From JAJYTL01 sp046705265 (GTDB taxonomy: Bacteria > Pseudomonadota > Alphaproteobacteria > Ferrovibrionales > Ferrovibrionaceae), in NCBI GenBank assembly GCA_046705265.1, contig JBJKQL010000136.1, positions 1-64,000 on the forward strand: a DNA stretch of 64,000 bases, read 5' to 3'. This document shows positions 51,978 to 60,888 of the stretch, piece after piece. The notes beneath the pieces were generated by a model. That model saw nothing but the letters and a program-made list of their open reading frames with translations. It had not been told where the DNA came from and did not search any database. Both the position numbers and the translations under genes were made by a program. Every line of letters starts with the position of its first letter. Within the stretch, counting starts at the first letter, position 1.

Positions 51978-52793
51978 CTACCTGAACAACGATAGAATGG
52001 CGTCCGGCGCCTGATTGGCGATGGAAAGGGCCTGAACGCCGAGCTGCTGTTTGACCTGCAAGGCCTGTAATTGTGCGCTCTCGTTGGCCATGTTCGCGTC
52101 GACCAGGTTGCCGATGCTTGTCGTCAGCGTGTCGACGAGCTGCGAGGTAAAGGTGTTCTGGGTTTGCAGGAGGTTGGACGCCGAGCCGAGACTGGCAAGA
52201 TTTTCGGCCACCAGATTGACGGCCGCGTTCACTGCCGTAAGAGCTGTGGCAACGCCCGCCGAATTCGCCAGATTGATGGCGTTGATGCCGAGACCTGTCG
52301 CGTCCATGGGAACGCCGCTGACGGTGATCGTGCTGCCGTCCGCGGAAGCGAGTACCGTCATCGACGAGGCGCTGGACTGGACCAAGTTGTAGCCGTTGAA
52401 GTCGGCATTGGCGACGAGTCGGTCGATCTGGCTCAACATTCCGGCGACGTCATAGCTCAACGCCGATCGCGAGGTCGTATCGAGCCCCGATTGGCTGGCC
52501 TGCACCACCTTGGCCAGAATATTGCTCACGAGGCTTGCGACCGATTGGCCGGCATTAACGGCGGTATTGATGGCGGATTCGCCGTTGTTCAGCGCCAATT
52601 CCACCGATTGCAGTGTTGAGACCTGGCCTTTGAGGCTCTGGGCCACTGCATAGGCGGCCGGATTGTCCTTTGCGCTGTTGACCCTGAGACCGGTGGTAAC
52701 GGCAAGTTCGGTCTGGCTGAGCTGCGTCTCGGTCGCGTTCAGGGAAAGAAGGGCCGCCGAAGCTGACGCGTTGTTGTTGATGGTAATGGTCAT
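51978..52793 (-). CDS. Flagellin (copy 2)
   Basis: Filament subunit, 271 residues from ATG 52793 (MTITINNNASASAALLSL), behind GGAGGACGG. The N-terminal D0/D1 helix (NATETQLSQTELAVTTGLRV) and the C-terminus (QLQALQVKQQLGVQALSIAN then LSLFR) match copy 1, but the middle differs. A sigma-54 promoter lies about 60 bases before the start codon. It is followed by flbT and a second flaF. Confidence 0.93.
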   Translation of the reverse strand: MTITINNNASASAALLSLNATETQLSQTELAVTTGLRVNSAKDNPAAYAVAQSLKGQVSTLQSVELALNNGESAINTAVNAGQSVASLVSNILAKVVQASQSGLDTTSRSALSYDVAGMLSQIDRLVANADFNGYNLVQSSASSMTVLASADGSTITVSGVPMDATGLGINAINLANSAGVATALTAVNAAVNLVAENLASLGSASNLLQTQNTFTSQLVDTLTTSIGNLVDANMANESAQLQALQVKQQLGVQALSIANQAPDAILSLFR

Positions 52794-52852
52794 CCCGTCC
52801 TCCACCTGCGCCGCTACTAAGCGCCTCGAGACATGCTCGTCTCGCACAGGAA

Positions 52853-52868
52853 GGCAAGGGTCATGCCA
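52853..52868 (-). promoter_or_regulatory. Sigma-54 promoter of flagellin 2
   Basis: On the minus strand TGGCATGACCCTTGCC gives GG and GC exactly 10 bases apart. The predicted start near 52841 leaves a 48-base leader ending in GGAGG. Confidence 0.72.
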
Positions 52869-52972
52869 TTCACGGTAATATTGAAAGGATGCGGTAATCC
52901 ATTGATAAGTAACGCAATTTTTAAATAATGGCAGCGTGCCTCCGATGGCGGCGGCGCCTCAGCCGTCTCGTG

Positions 52973-52987
52973 CGGCAAAAACTTCCG
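52973..52987. promoter_or_regulatory. FlbD-type (ftr-like) site upstream of flagellin 2
   Basis: CGGCAAAAACTTCCG has a perfect left arm and one mismatch in the right arm. It is centred about 139 bases upstream of the predicted start. It is a weaker match than the flagellin 1 cluster. Confidence 0.4.
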
Positions 52988-53149
52988 AGCAATTCCTACC
53001 CCTCCCGAGGATGGGGTGTCCTTTCGCTGCTCGCCATTAAGTTCCTGGGACATGTACCCTGATGCCGCTCTGGCCGGTCTCCAAAATTCCCGTTCGCGCC
53101 GATCATGCGGCAACGCAGTTTTAACCATCGCTCACGTAGCTTGCCGCAC

Positions 53150-56092
53150 ATGTCATCGTCTGCTCCTGTTGCCGAGGCGATTTTCTCGGCCGCTGTCCAG
53201 CATCATCGGGCTGGGCGTCTCAACGAAGCCGCGGCTTTCTATCGCTCGGTCCTCGACCGCACGCCCGATCACGCCGGCACGCTGCTCAATCTCGCGGCCT
53301 TGCTCACCGCGAAGGGCGAGGTCGATCAGGCACTCGGCCTTTACGAACGGTTGCTAACGTTCCAGCCGACGGACTGCCGTGCCCGCATGGCCCGTGGCGG
53401 CCTCCTTTTGCGCGCGGAGCGCAACGCCGAAGCCGCCGAAGAGTTCGGCAAGGTGCTCTCGCTTCTGCCGGATTTTCTGCAAGCCCGAGTCGGTCTCGGT
53501 GCCGCGCTTCTCGCCCTCGATCGGCGCCATCAGGCCCGCGAGGTTCTTGAGACGGTGGTGCGTCAGGATCCGAGCTGTATCGAGGCGCACGGCTTTCTCA
53601 TCACCTTGCTGGAGAAAGACAGCGATCCCGCGGGTGCCGAAAGGTATCTTCGCACCGTCCTCAAGGCTAGACCCGATTGGCTCGATGGCCACATTCACCT
53701 TGCCAGTGTTCTAAAAAAACGGGGATTGGCGCCGGCGGCCGAAGACCATATAAATCTTGTTCTTAGCGTTCACCCCGAGTGGTCCGAGGGCCATTACCAT
53801 CTCGGCGAGTTACATAATGAGCGCGAAAACTATAGTGGCGCGGTGCGGTGCTTTCGCCGCGCGCTCGCGCTCAATCCCGATCTTCTCCCCGCGTTGTTCG
53901 GCGCCGGCAAAGCCCTGACGGCCAGAAACCACTTCGACGCTGCATTCCACTTTCTCGGCCGCGCGCAGGCACTCGCGCCAAATAATCCGGAGACCGATTT
54001 TCACCTCGGCAATTTTTATTTTGCCAAGAAGGATTTCGCACCTGCCACGACATATTACCGGCGTGCCATCGAGAATGGGCTCGATGCACCCGAAGTCCTG
54101 ACCAATTTGGGCTGTCTGTTGGCGGCGCAAGGGGATATCGAGGGTGCCGTTGCGGCGCATCGCCGCGCCCTCACCCAGGACCCGGATTGCGTTTCCGCGT
54201 TGAGCAACCTCGGCAACATGCTCATCGAGCAGTATCGCGTAGTGGAGGCGGCGGACTGTTACCGCCGCGCCGTCGAAATCGATCCGAAGTTCGTGGTCGG
54301 CCTGATCAACTTCGGTAATGCGCTGCGTCTCCAAGGCCGCTTTGCGGAAGCGGTGGAAATTCTCGATCGTCCGACCGTTCGTCAATCGAGACGGATAGAA
54401 GCCCATAACATTCGCGGCCTGGTCTGGCAGGCGCAAGGCCGGCACGACGAAGCGATCGCCGAATTCGAACAGATGATCGCTCTTCAGGCGAAATCGCCCG
54501 AGGCGCTAAACAACCTCGCGGTCTCATATCAGAGCCAGGGTCGTTTTCTTGAGGCCATCCGTCTCTATCGGCGGGTCGCTACAGATAATCCTGATAAAGC
54601 GGTGGCCTACTTCAATCTTGGCGGCGCGCTTCAGATCACCGGCCGGTTCGACGAATCCGTTACCGCCTATCGGATGGCGCTGAAAATCGATCCCGGCTAC
54701 AAGGCGGTCTATCCCTATCTCGCGCACTCCCTAATGCAGCAGGCAAGCTGGAAAAATCTCGACGCGACCATCGCGACGATGCTGGCCAATGCGGAGGAGG
54801 AACTGGCCGCCGGTACGCCGACTTCTGCCACCGGCTTCGCTCTGATGACCACCCCGGCTTCGATGGATCTCCGCCACCGAGTGGCCTGCAACTCGGCGCG
54901 ACACATTGCCGAGCGTGTTGCGGACATCAAGCGTGATCTCGCCTTTACCTATCCGAAGCGGCAGCGGAAAAAAATCCGCGTCGGCTACCTGTCGCCGGAC
55001 TTTCGCTTCCACAGCGTGGCCGTTGCGTTTCGCGGACTGCTCGATGCCTACGATCGCTGCGATTTCGAATATTATGGCTACTCCCTTTCGCCGACCGGCA
55101 GCGACGGCGTCACCGAGGCGTTGCGCGAGCGCTTCTATCGCTTTACCGATGTCCACGGCCTTTCGCATCGCGACGCAGCGAAGCGGATCCACGACGACGG
55201 CATCGACATCCTGGTCGATCTTGCGGGCTATACGCGCTTCGCACGCCTCGAAATTCTCGCTTTGCAGCCGGCACCGATCCAAGCGCACTACCTCGGTTAT
55301 TCCTCGACCATTGGCGGTAAATTCCTGCAATACCTCATCACCGATCATTGGCAGGTCGCGCCTGGCATGGAACGCTATTTTTCCGAGAAGCTGGTCTATC
55401 TGCCGGACTGCTTCATGGCGACGACGCGGGCGGCGATAAGCGCCGAACCGGTCACGCGCGCTGAATGCGGTTTGCCGGAGAAGGGCGTAGTTTTCGCGGA
55501 TTTCAACGCCCATTACAAGTTCGAGCCGAGACTGTGGGGAATCTGGATGCGTCTTCTGAAGCGGGTGCCCGGTAGCGTGCTGTGGATGCTAAAGGGGACG
55601 CAATTCAGTGAGCGCAACCTGCGTCAGGAAGCGATGGCGCGCGGCATCGACTCGCGCCGCCTGGTTTTTGCGGAACGGGCCGCGCACCCGGATCATCTCG
55701 CGCGTCATCAGCTGGTGGATATTGCGCTTGATACCTTACTCCACGGCGGCGGCGTCACTACAGTTGATGCACTTTGGGCTGGTACGCCGGTGGTAACGGT
55801 GGCCGGCGAATCACCACCATCGCGAAACGGTGCCAGTCTGCTTGCCGCCATTGGCCTCGAGGACCTTATCTTCGAGAGCATAGAGGCCTACGAAGCGGGA
55901 GCTTTTGCGCTCGCGACCGATCCAGCCCGCCTCGCTGCCGTTAAGGCCCGGCTCAAGCAAAACCGGGACACGCATCCACTGTTCAACACTGAGCGTCTTG
56001 CCCGCCATCTCGAGGCCGCTTATCGACTGATGTGGCGGCGCTGGCGCGACGGCAAACCGCCCGCGACCATCAATGTCCCGCCGCTAAGCTAG
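53150..56092 (+). CDS. TPR-containing GT41 (OGT-like) protein glycosyltransferase
   Basis: A 980-residue protein. Roughly residues 1-570 are tandem TPR repeats (TLLNLAALLTAKGEVDQALG, VLTNLGCLLAAQGDIEGAV). The C-terminal part is a GT41 O-linked N-acetylglucosaminyltransferase-like domain (HSVAVAFRGLLDAYDR, LGYSSTIGGKFLQYLITDHW, LHGGGVTTVDALWAG). The start at ATG 53150 is chosen; the frame is open to 53105. The gene diverges from flagellin 2. By analogy with FlmG in Caulobacter it probably attaches sugar to flagellin, but the sugar donor and target are not shown. Confidence 0.82.
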   Translation: MSSSAPVAEAIFSAAVQHHRAGRLNEAAAFYRSVLDRTPDHAGTLLNLAALLTAKGEVDQALGLYERLLTFQPTDCRARMARGGLLLRAERNAEAAEEFGKVLSLLPDFLQARVGLGAALLALDRRHQAREVLETVVRQDPSCIEAHGFLITLLEKDSDPAGAERYLRTVLKARPDWLDGHIHLASVLKKRGLAPAAEDHINLVLSVHPEWSEGHYHLGELHNERENYSGAVRCFRRALALNPDLLPALFGAGKALTARNHFDAAFHFLGRAQALAPNNPETDFHLGNFYFAKKDFAPATTYYRRAIENGLDAPEVLTNLGCLLAAQGDIEGAVAAHRRALTQDPDCVSALSNLGNMLIEQYRVVEAADCYRRAVEIDPKFVVGLINFGNALRLQGRFAEAVEILDRPTVRQSRRIEAHNIRGLVWQAQGRHDEAIAEFEQMIALQAKSPEALNNLAVSYQSQGRFLEAIRLYRRVATDNPDKAVAYFNLGGALQITGRFDESVTAYRMALKIDPGYKAVYPYLAHSLMQQASWKNLDATIATMLANAEEELAAGTPTSATGFALMTTPASMDLRHRVACNSARHIAERVADIKRDLAFTYPKRQRKKIRVGYLSPDFRFHSVAVAFRGLLDAYDRCDFEYYGYSLSPTGSDGVTEALRERFYRFTDVHGLSHRDAAKRIHDDGIDILVDLAGYTRFARLEILALQPAPIQAHYLGYSSTIGGKFLQYLITDHWQVAPGMERYFSEKLVYLPDCFMATTRAAISAEPVTRAECGLPEKGVVFADFNAHYKFEPRLWGIWMRLLKRVPGSVLWMLKGTQFSERNLRQEAMARGIDSRRLVFAERAAHPDHLARHQLVDIALDTLLHGGGVTTVDALWAGTPVVTVAGESPPSRNGASLLAAIGLEDLIFESIEAYEAGAFALATDPARLAAVKARLKQNRDTHPLFNTERLARHLEAAYRLMWRRWRDGKPPATINVPPLS

Positions 56093-56245
56093 CGGCCTTG
56101 CTCCGATCGTCCAGCCGTCCCTGCGACGCCATCCGTATCGTCCACAGCCAGGTGCGCGATATGCTATCCTTCGCCAGCGGGCGGTCTCCTCGCGGGGCGG
56201 CTCGTCAAATGGAAGGTTTTGGCGGCGTCGAGGAGGGCGCACCGG

Positions 56246-56905
56246 ATGGAGGCTGGCATCCTTGCGATATGGAACGGCTGCGCGCCGGAAGGCGAAGCGG
56301 AATACGAGCACTGGTATATGCGCGAGCATTTTCCCGAGCGCGTTGGCGTTCCCGGTTTTCGCTTTGGGCGGCGTTATGAAGCGCTTTCGGCTGCGTTGAA
56401 ATATTTCACGTTCTATGAAACCGAAAGCCCTGAGGTTCTGGCTTCGACTGCCTATATCGCGCGCCTTGGCAATCCCACAGCTTGGACGCGGCGCGTCATG
56501 CCCTCCTTTCGCGACATGAACCGCACTATCTGCCGCAAGACGGCGTTCTTCGGTGATAAATCGATTGGCGGCCATTCCGTAACCCTGCAATTTAGCGGAC
56601 CGCCGGACGCGGCGCAGGCGGTGTGGCTCCGCCAAATCCTTCTTGACGACATCCGCGCATGGCCCGGCGTCGTCGCCGGCCAGCTCTGGCTCGCTGTGAA
56701 CTTCGAGGTAGCGGCACTCGCCGCCGAAACTGGCTTGCGTGGCCGGCCGGACGATTCGATCGGTGCTGCCCTCGTGATCGAAACCGTATGGGCCGACGAG
56801 GCCTCGAAGCTTCAGTCCTACCTTCGCGATTTGCCATCGCGGAGCGGCATCGCGGGTGAGGTCGAGATCGGCTGTTATCGTTTCTTGTGCCAACTTGCAA
56901 CGTAG
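56246..56905 (+). CDS. EthD/dimeric barrel-like hypothetical protein
   Basis: A 219-residue protein behind GAGGAGGG. The N-terminal half (AEYEHWYMREHFPERVGVPG) resembles the dimeric alpha-beta barrel/EthD pattern with a W-Y-REHFPER motif. The C-terminal half repeats a similar pattern less clearly. No active-site motif is assigned. It is followed 11 bases later by a dehydroquinase-like gene and then a ligase, suggesting one small pathway. Confidence 0.55.
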   Translation: MEAGILAIWNGCAPEGEAEYEHWYMREHFPERVGVPGFRFGRRYEALSAALKYFTFYETESPEVLASTAYIARLGNPTAWTRRVMPSFRDMNRTICRKTAFFGDKSIGGHSVTLQFSGPPDAAQAVWLRQILLDDIRAWPGVVAGQLWLAVNFEVAALAAETGLRGRPDDSIGAALVIETVWADEASKLQSYLRDLPSRSGIAGEVEIGCYRFLCQLAT

Positions 56906-56916
56906 GGAGGTCGGTG

Positions 56917-57444
56917 GTGATCCGGCTCAAGCTGATCCAGGGCGCCAACATGGAGTATCTCGGCCTGCGCGAGCCCGAGATTTACGGCTCGACCACGGCG
57001 GCCGGGCTTGATCGCATGCTGATGAAGGAAGCCAAGGCGCTCAAGTTGGCGCTCGAGATTGCCTATACCAACGTCGAGGGCGAGGCGATCAACCAAATAT
57101 TCGCCGCGGATCGTGCCAAGATCGACGGCTTGCTGATGAATCCGGCCGGATTTTCCCATGCGGGCTTTGCCCTTCGAGATTGCCTTAAATCGGTGTCGCT
57201 CCCCTACATCGAAATCCACATGAGCAACATTGACCGGCGTGGCTTCCATTCTGCAACCGCGCCCGCGGCGGATGGTATCGTTTCAGGCTTCGGCATTGAT
57301 TCCTATTTCATCGCGATCCAGGCGATGCTGCGCCTCTTGGAGCGTAAAAAGGCGCAAGCACCGGCGGTGTCGCGGACAAGCGCGGCCCGGCGTGCGACGG
57401 TCCGTCGCGGTCACGCGGCCGGTGCTCCGCGTCGGCGGCCTTGA
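56917..57444 (+). CDS. Type II dehydroquinate dehydratase-like protein
   Basis: A 175-residue protein with the type II 3-dehydroquinase fold. REPEIYGST with the catalytic-type Tyr is present, but the leading GPNLNLLG is changed to GANMEYLG. NPAGFSHAG replaces the usual NPGAYTHTS. EIHMSNI keeps the catalytic His, while the RHHS substrate segment is absent (RRGFHSA). GTG 56917 follows AGGGAGG; GTG 56914 and 56887 are alternatives. A 30-residue Arg/Ala-rich tail is unusual. It may catalyse dehydration of a related substrate rather than act in the shikimate pathway. Confidence 0.7.
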   Translation: MIRLKLIQGANMEYLGLREPEIYGSTTAAGLDRMLMKEAKALKLALEIAYTNVEGEAINQIFAADRAKIDGLLMNPAGFSHAGFALRDCLKSVSLPYIEIHMSNIDRRGFHSATAPAADGIVSGFGIDSYFIAIQAMLRLLERKKAQAPAVSRTSAARRATVRRGHAAGAPRRRP

Positions 57445-57552
57445 CCGGCTTTGTATCCGGGCGATCTAATGCCAATCGAAAAAGGGCGGCGTCAGTCGAT
57501 CCGTTAAGGATGGGAGAGCATCCGCCGGGTCTGGCGGATAGGGAGAAATGGG

Positions 57553-59412
57553 ATGACTGTCGGGGCGATAACCGAGGAGGCGGCCGCGGCAGGAGGCCCG
57601 CTTTTCGCGGTGCCGGATGTGACGATGATCCGGCGCGGCGACGGTGCCATCCTTTTACGCTCCAGGACGCCGCTACCTCCAATTCCGCGAAGCCTGGGGG
57701 TCGATCTCTGCCATTGGGCCGAAAGCGCGCCCGGGCGCCTGTTTCTTGCCGAACGGCAGGGTGAGGGATGGCGCAAAATCGATTATGGTGAGGCCTTAGC
57801 TGCGGGGCGCGCGATCGCTCAGGCTTTCCTCGCGCGCGGCCTTTCAGCCGAAAGGCCACTTCTGATTCTGGCCGAGAACGGGATTGATCACGCGCTTCTC
57901 ATGCTGGCAGGTTATCTCGTCGGTGTGCCGACGGTGCCGGTTTCAACCGCTTACTCCACGCTATCGCGCGATTACGCCAAGCTGAAGAGCATCGTTGCCC
58001 TGATCAGACCAGGACTTGTCTATGTCGATGACGTCACGAGTCATGGGCCGGCGCTCGAGGCTTTGAAGCTCGATGGCGTCGAAGTGGTGGCGAGCCGCGG
58101 TGGGAGCCGAGAACACGTCACCCCTTTCACCGCTTTGCAAGCGACCGAGCCGGGTTCCGGAGTCGATGCGGCCTTCGCCGCGGTTGGACCCGAGACCGTG
58201 GCGAAGATTCTTTTCACCTCTGGCTCGACCGGTCTTCCCAAGGGTGTGACCAATACCCACGGCATGCTTGCCGCCAACCAATCGATGCTCGGCGCTTGTT
58301 GGCCCTTTCTCGACACACAGCCACCGGTGATCGTCGATTGGCTGCCGTGGAACCATACCTTCGGCGGCAATCACAATTTCAACATGGTGTTGCGCCATGG
58401 CGGCGCACTCTGGATCGACAATGGCAAGCCGGCACCGGCGATGATCGGCCGCACCGTTGCTAATCTGCGCGAGGTCTCGCCGACGGTTTATTTCAACGTG
58501 CCCCGTGGCTACGCCATGCTGCTCGATGTGCTCGAGGCCGACCGCGCCTTCGCCGATACTTTCTTTCGTGATCTTGCCTTTCTTTTTTACGCCGGCGCGG
58601 CTTTGCCGCAGATCCTGTGGCAGCGGCTAGAGCGCCTATCGCGTGCGGTACGCGGTAAGGCGCTGCCGATTGTCTCCTCCTGGGGCTTGACCGAAACCGC
58701 GCCGCTCGCGACGACAGTGCATTATCGCGTTGAGCGCGCCGGCAATATCGGCGTGCCGGTGCCGGCCTCGGAGATCAAGCTCGTTCCTGATGCGGGTAAG
58801 CTCGAGATCCGCGTGCGCGGGCCGCATGTCACGCCCGGCTATTGGCGAGCAGCGGAAAAGACCGCCCAAGCCTTCGATGATGAAGGCTTCTATCGCACCG
58901 GAGATGCCGTGCGCCTCGCCGATCCGGAAAACCCGGCCGCCGGCCTCCTGTTCGACGGACGCATCGGCGAGAACTTCAAGCTTCTATCCGGCACGTGGGT
59001 AACGGTCGGCGCGCTTCGCATCGCTGCCATTGCCGCCCTCGCGCCGGTGGCCGAGGATCTCGTCATCACCGGCCATGATCGCGACCAGGTGGGGGCGATG
59101 ATCTTTCCGAACCTCGCCGCCTGCCGCCGCCTCGCCGCCGCCGGGACGGACGCGCCGGCAGCAGCGGCACTCGCCGCCGCTACGGTGCGCGAGGTTGTCG
59201 CCGGGGGTCTCGCACGTCTTAACGCCGCTGCAATCGGTACCAGCGGGCGTATCGAGCGGGCTCTTCTTCTTGTCGAGCCGCCGTCGGCCGACGGCAACGA
59301 GATCACCGACAAGGGTTATCTCAACCAGCGGGCAATCTTGGAACGCCGTGCCGATCTGGTGGCGCGGCTTTACGCCGAACCCGTGGACGGAGAGGTGATT
59401 CTTCCCCGATGA
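57553..59412 (+). CDS. Feruloyl-CoA-synthase-like acyl-CoA ligase
   Basis: Adenylate-forming acid-CoA ligase, 619 residues. The AMP-binding motif LFTSGSTGLPKGVTNTH, the YAGAALP and SWGLTETAP stretches, and the hinge DGRIGENFKLLSGTWV are visible. The C-terminal lysine lies in EITDKGYLNQRAI. The sequence follows the feruloyl-CoA synthase subgroup (Fcs). It would activate an aromatic or hydroxycinnamic acid; no enoyl-CoA hydratase/lyase or vanillin dehydrogenase is adjacent. GGGAG precedes ATG 57553. Confidence 0.85.
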   Translation: MTVGAITEEAAAAGGPLFAVPDVTMIRRGDGAILLRSRTPLPPIPRSLGVDLCHWAESAPGRLFLAERQGEGWRKIDYGEALAAGRAIAQAFLARGLSAERPLLILAENGIDHALLMLAGYLVGVPTVPVSTAYSTLSRDYAKLKSIVALIRPGLVYVDDVTSHGPALEALKLDGVEVVASRGGSREHVTPFTALQATEPGSGVDAAFAAVGPETVAKILFTSGSTGLPKGVTNTHGMLAANQSMLGACWPFLDTQPPVIVDWLPWNHTFGGNHNFNMVLRHGGALWIDNGKPAPAMIGRTVANLREVSPTVYFNVPRGYAMLLDVLEADRAFADTFFRDLAFLFYAGAALPQILWQRLERLSRAVRGKALPIVSSWGLTETAPLATTVHYRVERAGNIGVPVPASEIKLVPDAGKLEIRVRGPHVTPGYWRAAEKTAQAFDDEGFYRTGDAVRLADPENPAAGLLFDGRIGENFKLLSGTWVTVGALRIAAIAALAPVAEDLVITGHDRDQVGAMIFPNLAACRRLAAAGTDAPAAAALAAATVREVVAGGLARLNAAAIGTSGRIERALLLVEPPSADGNEITDKGYLNQRAILERRADLVARLYAEPVDGEVILPR

Positions 59413-59486
59413 CTCGCAGGCGTCATTTCGCTCTCTAGTGGCGGAACAGAGGGGAAGCCGCTATGATGACGCACGTCCGATTCGCT

Positions 59487-59513
59487 AATGCTCAGAGCTC
59501 TAGCCTGAGCATT
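59487..59513. terminator. 9-bp stem-loop between the ligase and uppP
   Basis: AATGCTCAG and CTGAGCATT form a perfect 9-bp stem around a 9-base loop (59496-59504). It lies 75 bases after the ligase stop and 40 before uppP. No T tract follows, so it may be an intrinsic hairpin terminator or a regulatory site. Confidence 0.4.
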
Positions 59514-59552
59514 CAACTCCTCCCGTTTCTCAGGATATGAGCCGTCATCCTT

Positions 59553-60395
59553 GTGACCGCGTTGCATGCTATCTTTCTCGCCGTACTTCAAGGACTGACC
59601 GAATTGTTTCCGGTGAGCAGCCTCGGCCATGCGGTCGTCGTGCCACATCTTCTCGGCTGGAACTTCGATCAACGGGGGCCGGATTTCCTGCCGTTTCTCG
59701 TCGTCCTTCATCTCGGCACGGCGGCGGCGCTGCTTGCCTATTTCTGGCGCGACTGGATCGATCTTTTGCTCGCGCTTTTGGGTCGTGGTGATCCCGGACG
59801 GCGAGATCAGGATATCAAGCTCATCGGTCTCATCGTCATCGGTACGCTGCCGGCGGTGGTGATTGGCTTTACCTTCGAGAAATGGCTGCGCGGCCTTTTC
59901 GGCACGCCGATGATCGCGGCGGTCTTCCTGATCGTCAACGGCGGCATCCTCTTCATGGCCGAACGCCGGCGACGCCGAGGCGGCGTCGGCGAGCTTGTTG
60001 GGCTTTCCCGTCTCGCGGCCTTTGGCATCGGCCTCTGCCAATGCGCTGCGTTCGTCCCCGGCATCTCCCGCTCCGGTGCGACCATGGTGGGCGGACTTCT
60101 GGCCGGGCTGCGCCATGAAGCTGCAGCGCGCTTTTCCTTCCTCCTGGCGACGCCAGTGATCGCCGGTGCTGGCGTGCTTGAAGTCCCGAAGCTCATCCGC
60201 CACGGGCCGATCGCGGCTGGCGTCGGAATTGTCGCGTTGATTGCCGGTATCGTCGCCGGTGTCACCGCCTATCTCAGCATCGCCTTTCTCATGCGCTATT
60301 TCCACAAGCACGAACTCGAGGCGCTCGATCCCTTCGCCTATTATTGCGTCGGCGCTGGTGCCTTGTTCCTGGTCCTCCTCCAGCTCGGCTTCTGA
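59553..60395 (+). CDS. uppP: UppP/BacA-family undecaprenyl-diphosphatase
   Basis: Membrane phosphatase that recycles undecaprenyl pyrophosphate for cell-wall and polysaccharide synthesis. It has 280 residues starting with GTG 59553. About eight membrane helices, the first catalytic motif QGLTELFPVSSLGHAVV and the second PGISRSGATMVGG are present. A perfect 7-bp stem (AGACGCG/CGCGTCT, 60399-60417) follows the stop and may end transcription before the bufferin operon. Confidence 0.88.
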   Translation: MTALHAIFLAVLQGLTELFPVSSLGHAVVVPHLLGWNFDQRGPDFLPFLVVLHLGTAAALLAYFWRDWIDLLLALLGRGDPGRRDQDIKLIGLIVIGTLPAVVIGFTFEKWLRGLFGTPMIAAVFLIVNGGILFMAERRRRRGGVGELVGLSRLAAFGIGLCQCAAFVPGISRSGATMVGGLLAGLRHEAAARFSFLLATPVIAGAGVLEVPKLIRHGPIAAGVGIVALIAGIVAGVTAYLSIAFLMRYFHKHELEALDPFAYYCVGAGALFLVLLQLGF

Positions 60396-60398
60396 ATC

Positions 60399-60417
60399 AG
60401 ACGCGCTTATCGCGTCT
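60399..60417 (+). terminator. Stem-loop after uppP
   Basis: AGACGCG-CTTAT-CGCGTCT is a perfect 7-bp stem with a 5-base loop starting just after the uppP stop, followed by TCCGTTG rather than a T run. It may be a weak terminator. Confidence 0.45.
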
Positions 60418-60563
60418 TCCGTTGCCGCTCGCTTCCAGTCACGGCCGTTCAACAGTGCGTGAAGAGGCCTCTTCGTCTCTTCCGCGGCGGCCGCCACTGG
60501 ATAGGATGTGCTCATCGTCGCTCGCGGTTGGGCGCCGATCCAAACCTTGAAGAGGAGGAGGAT

Positions 60564-60869
60564 ATGAACAAGACGCTTGCCGCCACCGCGCTCGCCACTG
60601 CGATGGGCTTGGCCATCGCGGCGCCGGTCGCAACGCCCGCATTCGCCCAAATGTCGTCGCCAGTGGAGAAGACCAAGGCGATGATGAAGAAGTTTCATTA
60701 TGTCGCGTGCTGGGGCGTTGCGGCCGCCGGTAAGAACGATTGCGCCTCGGGTGCGCATTCCTGCGCCGGGCAGGCGACGATCAACAACGATCCGGCGTCC
60801 TTCGTCGCCATGCCGAAGGGGATATGCCTCAAGCTCGCCCACGCGAGCCTCACCCCAGGCAAAGCCTAG
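60564..60869 (+). CDS. bufA1: Bufferin precursor BufA1 (DUF2282)
   Basis: Small secreted RiPP precursor of the DUF2282 family, 101 residues. A signal peptide (ALATAMGLAIAAPVATPAFA) precedes a core with cysteines at 49, 60, 67 and 88 (VACWGVAAAGKNDCASG, HSCAGQ, GICLK). Bufferins bind copper or other metals in the periplasm after cysteine modification by the MNIO enzyme. GAGGAGGAG lies 3 bases before ATG 60564. The modifying enzyme, its partner and a DoxX protein follow immediately. This is a textbook bufferin arrangement; metal specificity is not shown. Confidence 0.9.
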   Translation: MNKTLAATALATAMGLAIAAPVATPAFAQMSSPVEKTKAMMKKFHYVACWGVAAAGKNDCASGAHSCAGQATINNDPASFVAMPKGICLKLAHASLTPGKA

Positions 60870-60888
60870 GCACGAGAGCGCCCGGTCG

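Larger units (their letters stand above)
52794..53149. other. Divergent region between flagellin 2 and the glycosyltransferase
   Basis: This 356-base region contains the flagellin 2 leader and sigma-54 promoter (52853-52868), a half-conserved FlbD-like site (52973-52987), and the upstream region of the TPR glycosyltransferase. No separate gene is seen. Confidence 0.55.
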
